Source of the DNA: Kordia periserrulae
GTDB taxonomy: Bacteria > Bacteroidota > Bacteroidia > Flavobacteriales > Flavobacteriaceae
Length of the DNA stretch: 64,000 nt
Assembly: GCF_003054265.1 (NCBI RefSeq)
Contig: NZ_QBKT01000008.1
Location: forward strand, 124,001 to 188,000
Direction of reading: 5' to 3'
Both the position numbers and the translations under genes were made by a program. Below are positions 36,192-45,102 of the stretch, in pieces. Numbering within the stretch: the stretch's first letter is position 1; each line of letters starts with the position of its first letter. Below the pieces are notes generated by a model that searched no databases, was not told where the DNA came from, and saw only the letters and a program-made list of their open reading frames with translations.

Positions 36192-37596
36192 TTTTCAAGG
36201 TTTTTGGAAGTTCAACACATATTTTTAATAACAAATCAACGGCATTTGATTTGTCTAAAAGTCTTTCAATGACGTCTGCTTGCGGTCTACTCCAATTTGC
36301 ATTTGCCTTTTCACGTAAGTATCCTTTTTTTGTATCCGTCAATTTTTCTCGTAAGATTTCTTTCGGATTCTCAGATGCAATGGCTTCTAATACATAATTA
36401 CGAATTGCACCCCATTGACTTTTTGTAGTTTTCTCGAAAAGTGTTTTGTGGTCTTCGATAAACTTTTTAGCTTCCTCATAGGCTGTATGATCTTTTTGAA
36501 TGATTTCATTACGCTCTGAAAGCTGTTTTAAGAAGTCACTTTCAACATCTTTAGCTTCACTCATCAGATTCAAGCGAATTCCCTCGGTGGTTTCTTTGAT
36601 GACTTCGCAATGCAAAAATTCAGGATTGACTAAAATTTGTCCAAAACCTTCTGATTTGTGTACACCAACACCTTCGTTGATAGTTTGTGTGCTAATTTCA
36701 ATGTCTTGATTGTCTTCAGTACTTTCAAACACCAACACACTTCCTTTTTTAATTGCGATGCGATCGGCATCTTCATTTCGTCTTTTAGAATTATAGGTGT
36801 GAAAGAATTTAAACTGGATAGAAGACGATTCTTCTGTAAGTTTTGCGTTCTCCATGCCAAAATCAGCAGCGTTTATTTGCGTAGTATAGCGTCCGAACTC
36901 ATTCAAAAAAATCAAATCACTCAATGCATAAATGATGATTTGTTTGCCTTTTACATTGGCTACTTCTTCAGCTTTTGTAGTTTCGGAAACTTCTATGGTA
37001 ACATATCCAAATTCTCCTTTAGAAGTGCCAATATAGTGCGCTCCGTTAAGTTTTTGAATTGCTTCTGTGATTTCGTCGGAAGGTTCTTTTACAGCTATTG
37101 TACTTTGAAATTGCACACCTCTTTTTAGATAACTATATAAATACATAGCTTCATCTTTAGAACGTCGCTTTTCTAAATCTCTAGCAGATTTTAATCGTTC
37201 GCCTTGTGGAACAGTGAAAAGCGAAAGTTGCGCGTCTTTAGCAATGACAAATCCTTCTTTTTGTTGCTTTTTTTTGTGATTTCCCGTTGGAGAAAACGTA
37301 AAGCTATTGTTACCTTCCGCATCTTTTGTTTTATACAACGAAAACGGCACAGGCAAGCCAACTTGTTGTTGACAGATTGGATACGCATTCCCAAAACGAA
37401 CATTTCCAGCATGAAATAATTCATAAACAGCATCTTTATTTTGTGTTTTCAAATTTGCATACGATTGCTTTGCGACCAATCCCAAGAGTTTTGCACCTTG
37501 TACATAATCGACAACATCCGATTGTACTTCCGAACCCGATTGCGTGCGCAAAACCAACGGTTCTTTGGCAGTAATAGTTACAGTATAATGTTGCAT
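36184..37596 (-). CDS. csx10: Csx10-like RAMP protein (Cas5 group)
   Basis: A 470-residue protein. The RAMP start is HYTVTITAKEPLVLRTQSGS, followed by VQGAKLLGLVAKQSY. A mid-domain ends in the glycine loop NEGVGVHKSEGFGQILV (about 310-326). A helical C-terminal domain of about 140 residues is typical of Csx10. Csx10 is the signature of subtype III-D and would hold the crRNA 5' handle. It overlaps the next gene by 19 bp. Confidence 0.72.
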   Translation of the reverse strand: MQHYTVTITAKEPLVLRTQSGSEVQSDVVDYVQGAKLLGLVAKQSYANLKTQNKDAVYELFHAGNVRFGNAYPICQQQVGLPVPFSLYKTKDAEGNNSFTFSPTGNHKKKQQKEGFVIAKDAQLSLFTVPQGERLKSARDLEKRRSKDEAMYLYSYLKRGVQFQSTIAVKEPSDEITEAIQKLNGAHYIGTSKGEFGYVTIEVSETTKAEEVANVKGKQIIIYALSDLIFLNEFGRYTTQINAADFGMENAKLTEESSSIQFKFFHTYNSKRRNEDADRIAIKKGSVLVFESTEDNQDIEISTQTINEGVGVHKSEGFGQILVNPEFLHCEVIKETTEGIRLNLMSEAKDVESDFLKQLSERNEIIQKDHTAYEEAKKFIEDHKTLFEKTTKSQWGAIRNYVLEAIASENPKEILREKLTDTKKGYLREKANANWSRPQADVIERLLDKSNAVDLLLKICVELPKTLKND

Positions 37597-38144
37597 GTTT
37601 CTTCAATTTTTACGACACAACTGCCCAAGCCTTTGTATCTGTCTTTTCCAATTTCTTTGATTAATCCTGCCATTAAATGCAGGTCTTTTTTTAGGTTTTC
37701 AAGCACAGTTTCATTCGTCATGTTTTCAATAGTAATCGTTCCTTCCAATCGCATTGGAATAACCACTTTGGTGGTTCGTAGCGAATGTTCTTTGGCTTGT
37801 TTCGTTTCTGCTTCAATAGCAGTTGTTGTTATATCTTTAAAGAATAAATGATGATAGTTTTTTGGAACAAATTCCTTTAATCGTACCGAATTGAATTTGA
37901 TATCGCTTTCTTGGATATATTTTTTCCCAAACAACTTTTCTAATCTCTCGTCTGCTGTTGAAAGTGCTTTACAGTATTGTAAAACTGCGATTTGCTCTTT
38001 GAATAATCCCTTTAAGGCTTTTCCGCCGAAAATAGGATGATCGTCTTCTAGTATCGGACTGTTATCAACGCCGACACTTTGCCCTGCTTTGTCTTGATGC
38101 AACCAATACGAATGAAAGGTTACGGAATAGGAAAGTATGTTCAT
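37578..38144 (-). CDS. Csm3-like Cas7 RAMP protein
   Basis: A 188-residue single-domain RAMP. The strand start is MNILSYSVTFHSYWLHQDKA, then FGGKALKGLFKEQIA (cradle) and the glycine loop GKDRYKGLGSCVV at the end. Probably a backbone subunit adjacent to Cas10. It overlaps the cas10 stop by 4 bp. Confidence 0.75.
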   Translation of the reverse strand: MNILSYSVTFHSYWLHQDKAGQSVGVDNSPILEDDHPIFGGKALKGLFKEQIAVLQYCKALSTADERLEKLFGKKYIQESDIKFNSVRLKEFVPKNYHHLFFKDITTTAIEAETKQAKEHSLRTTKVVIPMRLEGTITIENMTNETVLENLKKDLHLMAGLIKEIGKDRYKGLGSCVVKIEETCNIIL

Positions 38145-39553
38145 GTGGTTACAAGTTTTTGAAGATTGATCAGATTGTATAAATACGGTAAGTCCAGTGT
38201 CTCCTTTTGCATGTTTTTGATGAATGCAACGTCAGATTCTGGTAGTTTTTCCAACATACGATCTTTGAGAAACGTTCGTTGCGGATTGTTGACAATGATT
38301 TGTGAGAGATAGTTTTCCAAATCTGCTTTAGGAAAATCATCTTTTTTGAGCGCAACTATATCTTTTTGAAATTGTGCTAACTCGCCAATGCTAAACGGTT
38401 TTGCGTTGTAGAAGGTTTCTTTTTCCGTTGAACGCAATTCAGAAGTTATAATACGGTCAAAATCGCTCGCGTACGTATTACGGACACGATGTACGCGAAT
38501 GGCACTGTATGTTCGATTGCTTCCTGCTTTGGCACTTTTGCATAAATCTTCTACCAAATCTGCCGTGTAATGCAGTGGAAACTTTTGTTTGGTAAACGCA
38601 ATACCCGCAGCCACGGTTAAGCCTTTTTTATCTGTTTCTTTGATTTTTTGGGATTCTTTTTCAAAAGTCTCCATGTAAATTCTTGTAAAATCAAACGCAT
38701 GTTCCGCTTTGATGATTACTGTTACATCATCGCCGCCAATCAACACAGGGCGAAACGGAATTTTAGGCTTGTTTTTATCGGTAGCATCTTTTACAATAGG
38801 AAACGTTTCTTTAATTGCTGTTCTCAAGGCACAAAGTGTCGCATTTTCCACTTCATTTGAAAATTTTTGTAATGCTTTACTATTGGCTTTATCGATTAGT
38901 TTTTCTATGAACTTTCCCAACCCATTGGTATCAATATGTACCAATGCGATATAGCTTTGTTCGGAAGCGATTTCTTCTAGTTTTATAGGGAACTCGGCAT
39001 GAATATTTTTAAGCTTATCCAACAACAAATTACCTTCGCTATGTGTATCCTTTACTTTTGTGGAAAGATCGAGTTCTTGTTGAGTCTCAGTTCGATTAGG
39101 ATACGATTGAATCTTTCGAGTTCGTTGATTTCGAGCAACGCCCATACACGCCAATCGTGGATAATATACAGGTTGTTGTTTTTTGGTAGTTAGTGAATGG
39201 TTTAAGCTTTTGATGTCGCCCGCAGATGGATCGTTTTTTTCTTTTAAAGAGTGAATGGCTTGACAAAATTTTAATTCGGGATATGCTAAAGTGATTTTCA
39301 TGGAAAACCGCGCATAGGTTTCTTTAAAGCTGTCCAACTCTGCATCTGAAATGGAAAACACACAACGAATGTTTCCTGCTGCTTCCAGTAAAACAGTAGC
39401 GTTTTGTAAGAAGTCTTTGAAATGTGTTTGAAACTCCGATTTACAGACTTTTTCCACAATTTCACTTGCACCAATGATTTCTTTGAGTTTGTTGGTTTCA
39501 AAAATGTACGACTGAATGCTGTACACCGTAAAACCATAGTAGAATGTATGCAT
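38141..39553 (-). CDS. cas10: Cas10 with GGDD palm and no HD domain
   Basis: The large type III subunit, which makes cyclic oligoadenylate when target RNA is bound. Numbered from the upstream GTG of the frame, palm strand YIALVHIDTNGLG is near residue 210 and the catalytic GGDD is at 282-285 (LIGGDDVTVII). There is no HD nuclease motif and no CxxC zinc finger, and at about 470 residues it is short for the family. I chose the ATG at 39553 because the upstream GTG (39580) would precede the transcription start implied by the shared promoter. No CARF-type effector was found in the window. Confidence 0.9.
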   Translation of the reverse strand: MHTFYYGFTVYSIQSYIFETNKLKEIIGASEIVEKVCKSEFQTHFKDFLQNATVLLEAAGNIRCVFSISDAELDSFKETYARFSMKITLAYPELKFCQAIHSLKEKNDPSAGDIKSLNHSLTTKKQQPVYYPRLACMGVARNQRTRKIQSYPNRTETQQELDLSTKVKDTHSEGNLLLDKLKNIHAEFPIKLEEIASEQSYIALVHIDTNGLGKFIEKLIDKANSKALQKFSNEVENATLCALRTAIKETFPIVKDATDKNKPKIPFRPVLIGGDDVTVIIKAEHAFDFTRIYMETFEKESQKIKETDKKGLTVAAGIAFTKQKFPLHYTADLVEDLCKSAKAGSNRTYSAIRVHRVRNTYASDFDRIITSELRSTEKETFYNAKPFSIGELAQFQKDIVALKKDDFPKADLENYLSQIIVNNPQRTFLKDRMLEKLPESDVAFIKNMQKETLDLPYLYNLINLQKLVTT

Positions 39554-39579
39554 AATGTTTGGTTTACAATTGATAGTCA

Positions 39580-39626
39580 CAAGAAAGTGTAATTATCAAC
39601 GGCGTTCCATACCATGAAGAAGGTAT
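39580..39626 (-). promoter_or_regulatory. Shared defence operator/promoter of the type III operon
   Basis: The palindrome ATACCATGAAGAAGGTAT (39609-39626) is followed, in the direction of transcription, by exactly 21 nt and then the box CTTTCTTG (39587-39580). The same arrangement precedes the CBASS and protease operons. Start codon is 26 bp further on. Confidence 0.7.
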
Positions 39627-39632
39627 TCTTTT

Positions 39633-39740
39633 AGAGATTTTAGACCGCTTCGCTGTTAGACTTGTTCCTGCGTAGGCAGGAATCTCTTAGATCGCTTTGC
39701 TGTTAGACTTGTTCCCATGTATGAGGAAATCTTTTATAAA
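39633..39740. repeat. REP-like repeats upstream of the type III operon
   Basis: Two tandem copies of a sequence with CGCTGTTAGACTTGTTCC (from about 39644 and 39693). The palindrome TTCCTGCGTAGGCAGGAA lies at 39665-39682. It belongs to the same dispersed family as the element at 7867. Confidence 0.7.
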
Positions 39741-39821
39741 GATTTTTTCAGTCTTTAACTTTATCTAACTATGCCCGCCAAATGATAGGAATTGCAAGTT
39801 TTCACGGCGTCAAATGCCAAG

Positions 39822-39916
39822 AGTTTTCCAAAAAACTTTTTTACTTCAAATTCCCGCGCGCCAGCTGGCTACTTCGCTAAAAAGGTCTACCTGACCTTTT
39901 CTTTACGCTCGTCCCC
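39822..39916 (-). repeat. Array-embedded hairpin element, copy 6
   Basis: GC block GCGCGCCAGCTGGC. Stem AAAAGGTCT/TGACCTTTT at 39879-39900 with one mismatch. Confidence 0.9.
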
Positions 39917-40005
39917 AACGTCAAATGCCAAGTACTTCTTAAACTTGAAACTGCTTTGAAACAACACTATCAAGGAATTGAGTTTTCACGGCGTCAAATG
40001 CCAAG

Positions 40006-40100
40006 AGTTTTCCAAGAAACATTTTTATTTCAAATTCCTGCGCGCCAGCTGGCTACTTCGCTAAAAAGGTCTACCAGACCTTTTCTTCACGCTCGTCCCC
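40006..40100 (-). repeat. Array-embedded hairpin element, copy 7
   Basis: GC block GCGCGCCAGCTGGC. Perfect stem at 40062-40084. Confidence 0.9.
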
Positions 40101-40540
40101 AACGTCAAATGCCAAGTACTTCTTAAACCGTTAATGATATCTCATACCGATCTCTTAGAAAGGTTTTCACGGCGTCAAATGCCAAGTACTTCTAAAACTT
40201 GTCGTTGAGGTTTCTAGTGAAGAGCATTTATGTGTTTTCACGGCGTCAAATGCCAAGTACTTCTAAAACCAAGCGACCGCACTTGTGCCGAAATTCAAAT
40301 TGAAGTTTTCACGGCGTCAAATACCAAGTACTTCCAAAACAAAACAGGCGAGCATGTTCACATTGATGTGAATTGTTTTCACGGCGTCAGATGCCAAGTA
40401 CTTCCAAAACGGAGGTTGTTATCTTGGATGAATAGCTAGGTCTTGTTTTCACGGCATCAAATACCAAGTACTTCCAAAACAACCCTTAAAGATTTGGAGA
40501 TTAGCGAATTCGAAAGTTTTCACGGCATCAAATGCCAAGA

Positions 40541-40634
40541 GTTTTCCATGAAACTTTTTTACTTCAATCTCCCGCGCACCAGCTGGCTACTTCGCTAAAA
40601 AGGTCTACCAGACCTTTTCTTTACGCTCGTCCCC
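40541..40634 (-). repeat. Array-embedded hairpin element, copy 8
   Basis: GC block GCGCACCAGCTGGC. Stem at 40597-40618. Follows a repeat changed to GGCATCAAATGCC. Confidence 0.9.
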
Positions 40635-40730
40635 AACGTCAAATGCCAAGTACTTTAAAACTAGGCGAACTTAAAAGTAGACCAAAGCGTTCGAAGGTTT
40701 TCACGGCGTCAAATGCCAAGAGTTTTTATG

Positions 40731-41798
40731 TTATTTCTCTGGAAAGTATTTTAGCAAATTGTTTCTATCTTCTTCAAGATCATTTAAAATTTTGCTTAAT
40801 GAATTCCTGATTTTCTTTTTCTGAGAATATGATAATCTATCTGTTAAAGAGCTATTTTCATTGTCAGGAGAGTTAATTTTTATTGTTAAAATGTTATCTC
40901 TGATGTATTCAATTACCCAATATAATTGTAAATTCAATTCTTTTGGCATTTCTAGTTCTTGAAATGCTCTTTTGGTAAACTCCGTGATAAGAACTGATTT
41001 TAAAGGTAACTTTTCTTCGCTTCTGAGCAATTTTAATAATTTAATTATTGCTGTTTTTTCCCTTTCATTATTTCCTAAATCTTTTTGAACTTTAGGATTC
41101 ATTTTCAGTTTCCTTTCCCCTTTAGAGAATTTTGGATTCTTGTAAAGGTTGTATTCGTTCTTTCCTTTTTCAAAATCTGTTCTCAATGCAGGAACTACAT
41201 CAATAATTTCTTCATATCCATTTATATCATAGATTAAACCTAAAGAAACTCCCTGCTCTCTAACTCCAACCAAATCTCTATCGTAAAAATGGCTTTTCAA
41301 AAAATTATAAACGGAACGATACATATTACCCTCTCTTTGGAAACTTGTTCTTTTGAACTTGCACAGAATGTCCAAATCAGATAGTCCACTTAGTTCAGTT
41401 TTTTGAACTTTAGAACCTTGATATGATGGTCTTCCTAACAGGTTTGATCCAAACTTTTGAAATAATGCAGCTTTAATTATCTTTCCTTTTAATAAAACTT
41501 CTTTATCTATTTCATCAGGCTCGTATGTTTCTAAAACTGATGCTAGATAATTGATTTCATCTATATCGTCCAATATTTCCTCATCAGAGAATGTCGAAGC
41601 TAGAAAGCTTATGATTTTAAAACTTACTGCACCTAAAATTGCTCCAAGGATTCCATAAGTTACGAATGAAGTAAAGTTAAATTCTTGATTAGGATTTTCT
41701 TTTAATTCGTTGGATTGACGAGAATAGTTTAATAGTAGTCCTAATGTACCACCAATAAAAGCTCCTTTTGTTGTAAAGTTGTCTTTGTCTTTTTTCAT
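40731..41798 (-). CDS. Membrane-anchored nucleotidyltransferase in the CBASS effector position
   Basis: A 355-residue protein with two membrane segments (about 11-26 and 43-68). A cytosolic DNA polymerase beta-type nucleotidyltransferase domain follows. GS is at 128-129 (YQGSKVQKTELSG), the metal pair is D141xD143 (GLSDLDILCKF), and the third Asp is near residue 200 (EEIIDVVPALRT), so the catalytic triad looks intact. It is the last gene of the CBASS operon, where the cell-killing effector normally lies. A membrane effector that also transfers nucleotides is unusual. It could instead be a second signal synthase. Confidence 0.75.
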   Translation of the reverse strand: MKKDKDNFTTKGAFIGGTLGLLLNYSRQSNELKENPNQEFNFTSFVTYGILGAILGAVSFKIISFLASTFSDEEILDDIDEINYLASVLETYEPDEIDKEVLLKGKIIKAALFQKFGSNLLGRPSYQGSKVQKTELSGLSDLDILCKFKRTSFQREGNMYRSVYNFLKSHFYDRDLVGVREQGVSLGLIYDINGYEEIIDVVPALRTDFEKGKNEYNLYKNPKFSKGERKLKMNPKVQKDLGNNEREKTAIIKLLKLLRSEEKLPLKSVLITEFTKRAFQELEMPKELNLQLYWVIEYIRDNILTIKINSPDNENSSLTDRLSYSQKKKIRNSLSKILNDLEEDRNNLLKYFPEK

Positions 41799-41808
41799 TT
41801 TTACTTTT

Positions 41809-42741
41809 TTATTTTTCTTGAAATGGTGGCGTCGGAATTATTTTCTCAGCTATTTCTTTTGCTTTTTTTGGATTTATACTTTCATTTGGATAAGCATCTA
41901 AAACCAGTGATGGTAATAGTCGCTGAGTTAAATCAGAAAATGTAAAACCATACGCTCTCTTATCATTTTTCCCTGTAATCGTGATTAAATTATTGATGTC
42001 ATTATCTGTAAAACCAAGTTCACTTAACGGTTCTTTTAATACAGCCAATCTTTGTTCTTCGTTAGGTCTGTTAAATTTTAAGATATCAGCAGCTCTTCTT
42101 TTTATGGCAGGATCTAAAGAATTTAGACGATTGGTACACATGATAATTGCTGCGGGAAGTTTTCCGTTGGCGATTCTGTCAACACCACGAATAAAAGCAT
42201 TTACACCAGCTTTATCTTCATGGTGCATTTGACTGCTTTCGCGTGATTGCGTCAAAGCATCTGCTTCATCCACTAAAAGAATTACAGCTCCTCTTGATTT
42301 TTCGGAAGAATTTTGAAGTTTTTTGGCTGTTTCAATGGTGTAATCAAATGCGGATGATATAAGTTTGGTCATTTCTCCAACATGACCTTGTCCTCTTGCA
42401 GATAAACTCAAGGGCAAAAGCGTAACATTAATTCCTTCTTGTCTAGCAACAGCATCGCCAATACAAGTCGCTAATTCTGATTTACCAGACCCTACATCTC
42501 CTTCTAAAATTATTAATGGAGGTCTTCTTAAAACAAAATTTTTTATACGTTTTGCTTTGGGATGATATTTCTTTATCCACGATTCTATTCCTTTCGGATT
42601 TATCAAAAGACTTAACATTTTTGTCATTATGGCTTTATGCCCGTCCAGTCCTACCAATACGTCTAGTCTATCTTTGTAATCTATATCAGGATATATTATT
42701 GCTTGTTCAAATAAGTCACTTGTAGATTTTGGTGTACTCAT
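41809..42741 (-). CDS. cap6: TRIP13/Pch2-like AAA+ ATPase of type III CBASS (Cap6)
   Basis: A 310-residue AAA+ protein. Walker A is ILEGDVGSGKSELATCIG, Walker B is VILLVDEADALTQSRES, then MCTNRLNSLDPAIKRRA (sensor 1 and arginine finger). In type III CBASS this ATPase unfolds the HORMA protein and so switches the synthase off. It sits between HORMA and the effector gene, 10 and 5 bp from its neighbours. Confidence 0.92.
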   Translation of the reverse strand: MSTPKSTSDLFEQAIIYPDIDYKDRLDVLVGLDGHKAIMTKMLSLLINPKGIESWIKKYHPKAKRIKNFVLRRPPLIILEGDVGSGKSELATCIGDAVARQEGINVTLLPLSLSARGQGHVGEMTKLISSAFDYTIETAKKLQNSSEKSRGAVILLVDEADALTQSRESSQMHHEDKAGVNAFIRGVDRIANGKLPAAIIMCTNRLNSLDPAIKRRAADILKFNRPNEEQRLAVLKEPLSELGFTDNDINNLITITGKNDKRAYGFTFSDLTQRLLPSLVLDAYPNESINPKKAKEIAEKIIPTPPFQEK

Positions 42742-42746
42742 GTTTA

Positions 42747-43253
42747 CTATTTTTTTATTGTGAAACGATTCAGTGATTTGCTCCCAGAAGTGTATGTTTT
42801 GTCTTGTGACATATATCCATCTACACCTGGCTCAGGTGCCCCAGTTCTTTTAAAGGGTAAATTATCTTCATAATTATTTCTTTCATCTAAACTTAAGTCA
42901 TACCAGGCTGATGATGGTACTAGATAACTGTGAAATGATGCTCCTTCTACATTAGCATGAGGATTTATTCTTCCTGGATCATCATCATCACCTGATGAAT
43001 TTGCTAAATCTTGTGCTGTATATCTCACTGTTGGATCAATCCAATCTCCATTTCTTTGGAATCCGTAGGTGACAGTATCTAAATAACCATCTTTTAAAAG
43101 TTGTGTTATTTCTTCTTCTAAATCAGAAATATGATTTTCTGATGGTTGACCGTGAAACCGTTGCATTCTTTTTAAATCTGTTGCTACTTTAGCTGCTAAT
43201 TTTTTAGCATTCGTAATTGTAAAACTGTTGTTATATGTTCCGCTGAAACTCAT
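42747..43253 (-). CDS. cap7: Bacterial HORMA-domain protein of CBASS (Cap7)
   Basis: A 168-residue protein from the ATG 43253 (MSFSGTYNNSFTITNAKKLA). A longer frame would overlap the synthase. It carries blocks typical of bacterial HORMA proteins: AAKVATDLKRMQRFHGQPS, LKDGYLDTVTYGFQRNGDW and the acidic DDDDPGRI loop. It would sense phage proteins, bind the CD-NTase and activate it. The C-terminal RFTIKK may act as the closure segment. Confidence 0.9.
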   Translation of the reverse strand: MSFSGTYNNSFTITNAKKLAAKVATDLKRMQRFHGQPSENHISDLEEEITQLLKDGYLDTVTYGFQRNGDWIDPTVRYTAQDLANSSGDDDDPGRINPHANVEGASFHSYLVPSSAWYDLSLDERNNYEDNLPFKRTGAPEPGVDGYMSQDKTYTSGSKSLNRFTIKK

Positions 43254-43263
43254 AATCTTTTTT

Positions 43264-44229
43264 TTAAATGTGAAATGATGGACCAAATACTTTTTTCCAG
43301 TAGTAGACAGTATCTTCTTTAGTAGTAGCTGCTAAGGCAGCGTCAATAGCATCACCTGCATCAATCGCTGCATCAACAACTAAATCTGTTTGTGTTGTTG
43401 TATATAGTTTTGCTGCATTATTTTCTTCGTTTACAGGATCAATCATTTGAACGGGTTCTGAGAAATAACCGATATCACTATATGAATAGTAATCGTCAAA
43501 GGCGATTTGCTTTCTAAAATTTGTGGTTGCTATATACGTGAAGAAACTTTGTAATGCTTCTGGATAATCCGAAAAGTCTTGACCTTCATCGGCAAGTTTT
43601 GCCATAATAAGCTCAATCATGAATGACTTAAACTTAAAATTAGGATTTTCGTTTTTCAAATTTCTTGCCCAATATTTTGCTAGTCTGATTACCTGTGCAA
43701 AATGATTGGTGTTTTTTGCCTTACGCTTTTTTATGAAGTCTCTATGAAATGGTATATTCGTTTTTAAGAATGAACCATCTTCTTGACTGACAAGATCGCC
43801 ATACCAATCGGGATCATCGTAATAAAGAATTGGTACGATGTCTACATCTAACCCTGATCCTCTAAAAGAGACTTTTACACAATACGTTTGTGGCTCTACT
43901 TGATCGGGACTAAAGTTTGGGAACGCTTTTCGTAGCTTTTCTGCTAAATACTCTAACAATTCTTGTATGCTAGATGGTTTTGCATCAACTTTTACATAAC
44001 AGCCCACATCAATATCATTGATAGATTTAAGAGCTGTACCTTTTGATAGACTCCCTGATATTATTAGTCTTTTCAATACGAAGTCTGGATGTTCATTTAG
44101 GTAATTTTTTAATTTTTCGCTGAGTCGATTCGCTTGTGCTCGATACTCTTTGGCTTTGTCGCTTGGCAAGTTGACTGTGTTTTGAGCCCATCTTGCGATG
44201 TCTTTGTGTGAGACGTGTTCTCTTCCCAT
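43264..44229 (-). CDS. CBASS CD-NTase (cyclic oligonucleotide synthase)
   Basis: The 321-residue synthase has GS at 59-60 (LIISGSLSKGTALKS), the metal pair D72xD74 (INDIDVGCYV) and the third Asp D130 (GLDVDIVPILYY). A helical OAS1-like C-terminal domain contains VIRLAKYWARN. Together with HORMA and the TRIP13-like ATPase this defines a type III CBASS. Clade C or D is likely but not decided, and so the product nucleotide is unknown. First gene of the operon. Confidence 0.92.
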   Translation of the reverse strand: MGREHVSHKDIARWAQNTVNLPSDKAKEYRAQANRLSEKLKNYLNEHPDFVLKRLIISGSLSKGTALKSINDIDVGCYVKVDAKPSSIQELLEYLAEKLRKAFPNFSPDQVEPQTYCVKVSFRGSGLDVDIVPILYYDDPDWYGDLVSQEDGSFLKTNIPFHRDFIKKRKAKNTNHFAQVIRLAKYWARNLKNENPNFKFKSFMIELIMAKLADEGQDFSDYPEALQSFFTYIATTNFRKQIAFDDYYSYSDIGYFSEPVQMIDPVNEENNAAKLYTTTQTDLVVDAAIDAGDAIDAALAATTKEDTVYYWKKVFGPSFHI

Positions 44230-44252
44230 AATTTTAATTTGATTTATGGGAA

Positions 44253-44299
44253 CAAGAACGCCACAAAAGGAAAGATTCTCAATACCTTGATGAGGGTAT
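44253..44299 (-). promoter_or_regulatory. Shared defence operator/promoter of the CBASS operon
   Basis: The palindrome ATACCTTGATGAGGGTAT (44282-44299) is followed after exactly 21 nt by CGTTCTTG (44260-44253), then 23 bp to the CD-NTase start codon. The palindrome occupies the place where a -33 box would be. Confidence 0.75.
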
Positions 44300-44360
44300 A
44301 TTGAGTCGGAGACTCATTCCCGTAGCTTGTGCTGAACTTGATTCAGTATAGGCGGGAATC
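44300..44360. repeat. REP-like sequence upstream of CBASS
   Basis: Contains TGAGTCGGAGACTCA (hairpin) and TCCCG...CGGGAA arms around TTGTGCTGAACTTGATTCAG. The first 30 bp are shared with the sequence upstream of the protease operon (47247-47290). Confidence 0.65.
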
Positions 44361-44410
44361 TTTTTAATTGTTTCAATAAGTTTTTTAGTGCTGTTTTGGA
44401 GATTTTCTCA

Positions 44411-44513
44411 GAAAGTTTTCAAATTCAAGTTCAGCTTCAACTTCAAATTCCCACGCGCCAGCTGGCTACTTCGCTAAAAAGGTCTACTAGACATTTTCTT
44501 AACTCTCGTCCCC
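44411..44513 (-). repeat. Array-embedded hairpin element, copy 9
   Basis: Hexamer tract TTCAAG/TTCAGC/TTCAAC and GC block GCGCCAGCTGGC. The stem at 44476-44497 is damaged on one side (AGACATTTT). Confidence 0.88.
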
Positions 44514-44962
44514 AACGTCAAATGCCAAGTACTTCTAAAACATAAAATGGCAACAATAACAAATGGCACTAACTGGTTTTCACGGCTTCAAATGCCAAGT
44601 ACTTCTAAAACTCATTAATTTAAACGATGTAGAAAAACCTCCCATGTTTTCACGGCGTCAAATGCCAAGTACTTCTAAAACCCTTGCAGATATGAAAAGC
44701 TAAATCATCGGTTTTGTTTTCACGGCGTCAAATGCCAAGTACTTCTAAAACAATATAAGGGAACAAGATACCGATTCCAAAAAAGTTTTCACGGCGTCAA
44801 ATGCCAAGTACTTCTAAAACACGTAAAGAGTATAAAAGACAGCGAGCGATTGTTTTGTTTTCACGGCGTCAAATGCCAAGTACTTCTAAAACCCTTGCAG
44901 ATATGAAAAGCTAAATCATCGGTTTTGTTTTCACGGCGTCAAATGCCAAGTACTTCTAAAAC
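44514..44962 (-). CRISPR. CRISPR array C
   Basis: A 5'-altered repeat ends at 44541. Full repeats start at 44576, 44646, 44716, 44785, 44857 and 44927. Spacers are 34-36 bp. The spacers at 44682-44715 and 44893-44926 are identical. The right side adjoins the conserved leader-like sequence, so growth and transcription should run leftward (minus strand). Confidence 0.94.
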
Positions 44963-45043
44963 CCGTACTTTTTACAAACTCAGTAAAATCAACACTTCCC
45001 AAGGATTTTAACATTTCCATTTTAGCCATATTATGCATTGGGT
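44963..45043 (-). promoter_or_regulatory. Leader of array C
   Basis: The sequence from CCGTACTTTTTACAAACTCA onward is nearly identical to the one beside array D (48095-48175). Its first 49 bp also match beside array E (52277-52325, reversed). Conservation only on this side marks it as the leader rather than a spacer. Confidence 0.75.
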
Positions 45044-45079
45044 TCAAATTATCATAGATCGTTTTTCGTTACAGAGGTA
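45044..45079 (-). pseudogene. 3' remnant of a second cas2
   Basis: The minus strand reads YLCNEKRSMII and stop, identical to the last 11 residues of the intact cas2 at 48176. Homology ends abruptly at 45079. This locus therefore once had cas2 next to array C, and it was replaced by the protease module. Confidence 0.85.
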
Positions 45080-45102
45080 GTCTATATTAAACCTATTTTT
45101 TG

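Larger units (their letters stand above)
39798..40720 (-). CRISPR. CRISPR array B (composite)
   Basis: Repeats start at 39798 (degenerate), 39982 (degenerate), 40163, 40234, 40305, 40375, 40445, 40516 and 40697 (truncated), with three hairpin elements. Repeats from 40305 to 40445 carry point changes (ATACC for ATGCC, TTCCAAAAC for TTCTAAAAC), so this array is ageing. The right end is cut off in a repeat 11 bp from the stop of the CBASS effector gene. There is no leader. Confidence 0.92.

Noticed and set aside
36658-37128. 156-codon + strand ORF within csx10
   Set aside because: Antisense to a well-supported RAMP gene in a tightly overlapping operon and Phe/Cys-rich without a domain.
31535-39580. 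Type VI or II CRISPR effector (Cas13b or Cas9) suggested by 36-bp GTTTT...AAAAC repeats
   Set aside because: No HEPN (RxxxxH pair) or RuvC/HNH protein is encoded nearby. The genes are RAMPs and a GGDD Cas10.
44963-45000. Sequence after the last repeat of array C read as a spacer
   Set aside because: The same sequence follows the last repeat of arrays D and E and continues to the cas2 stop, so it is leader sequence.
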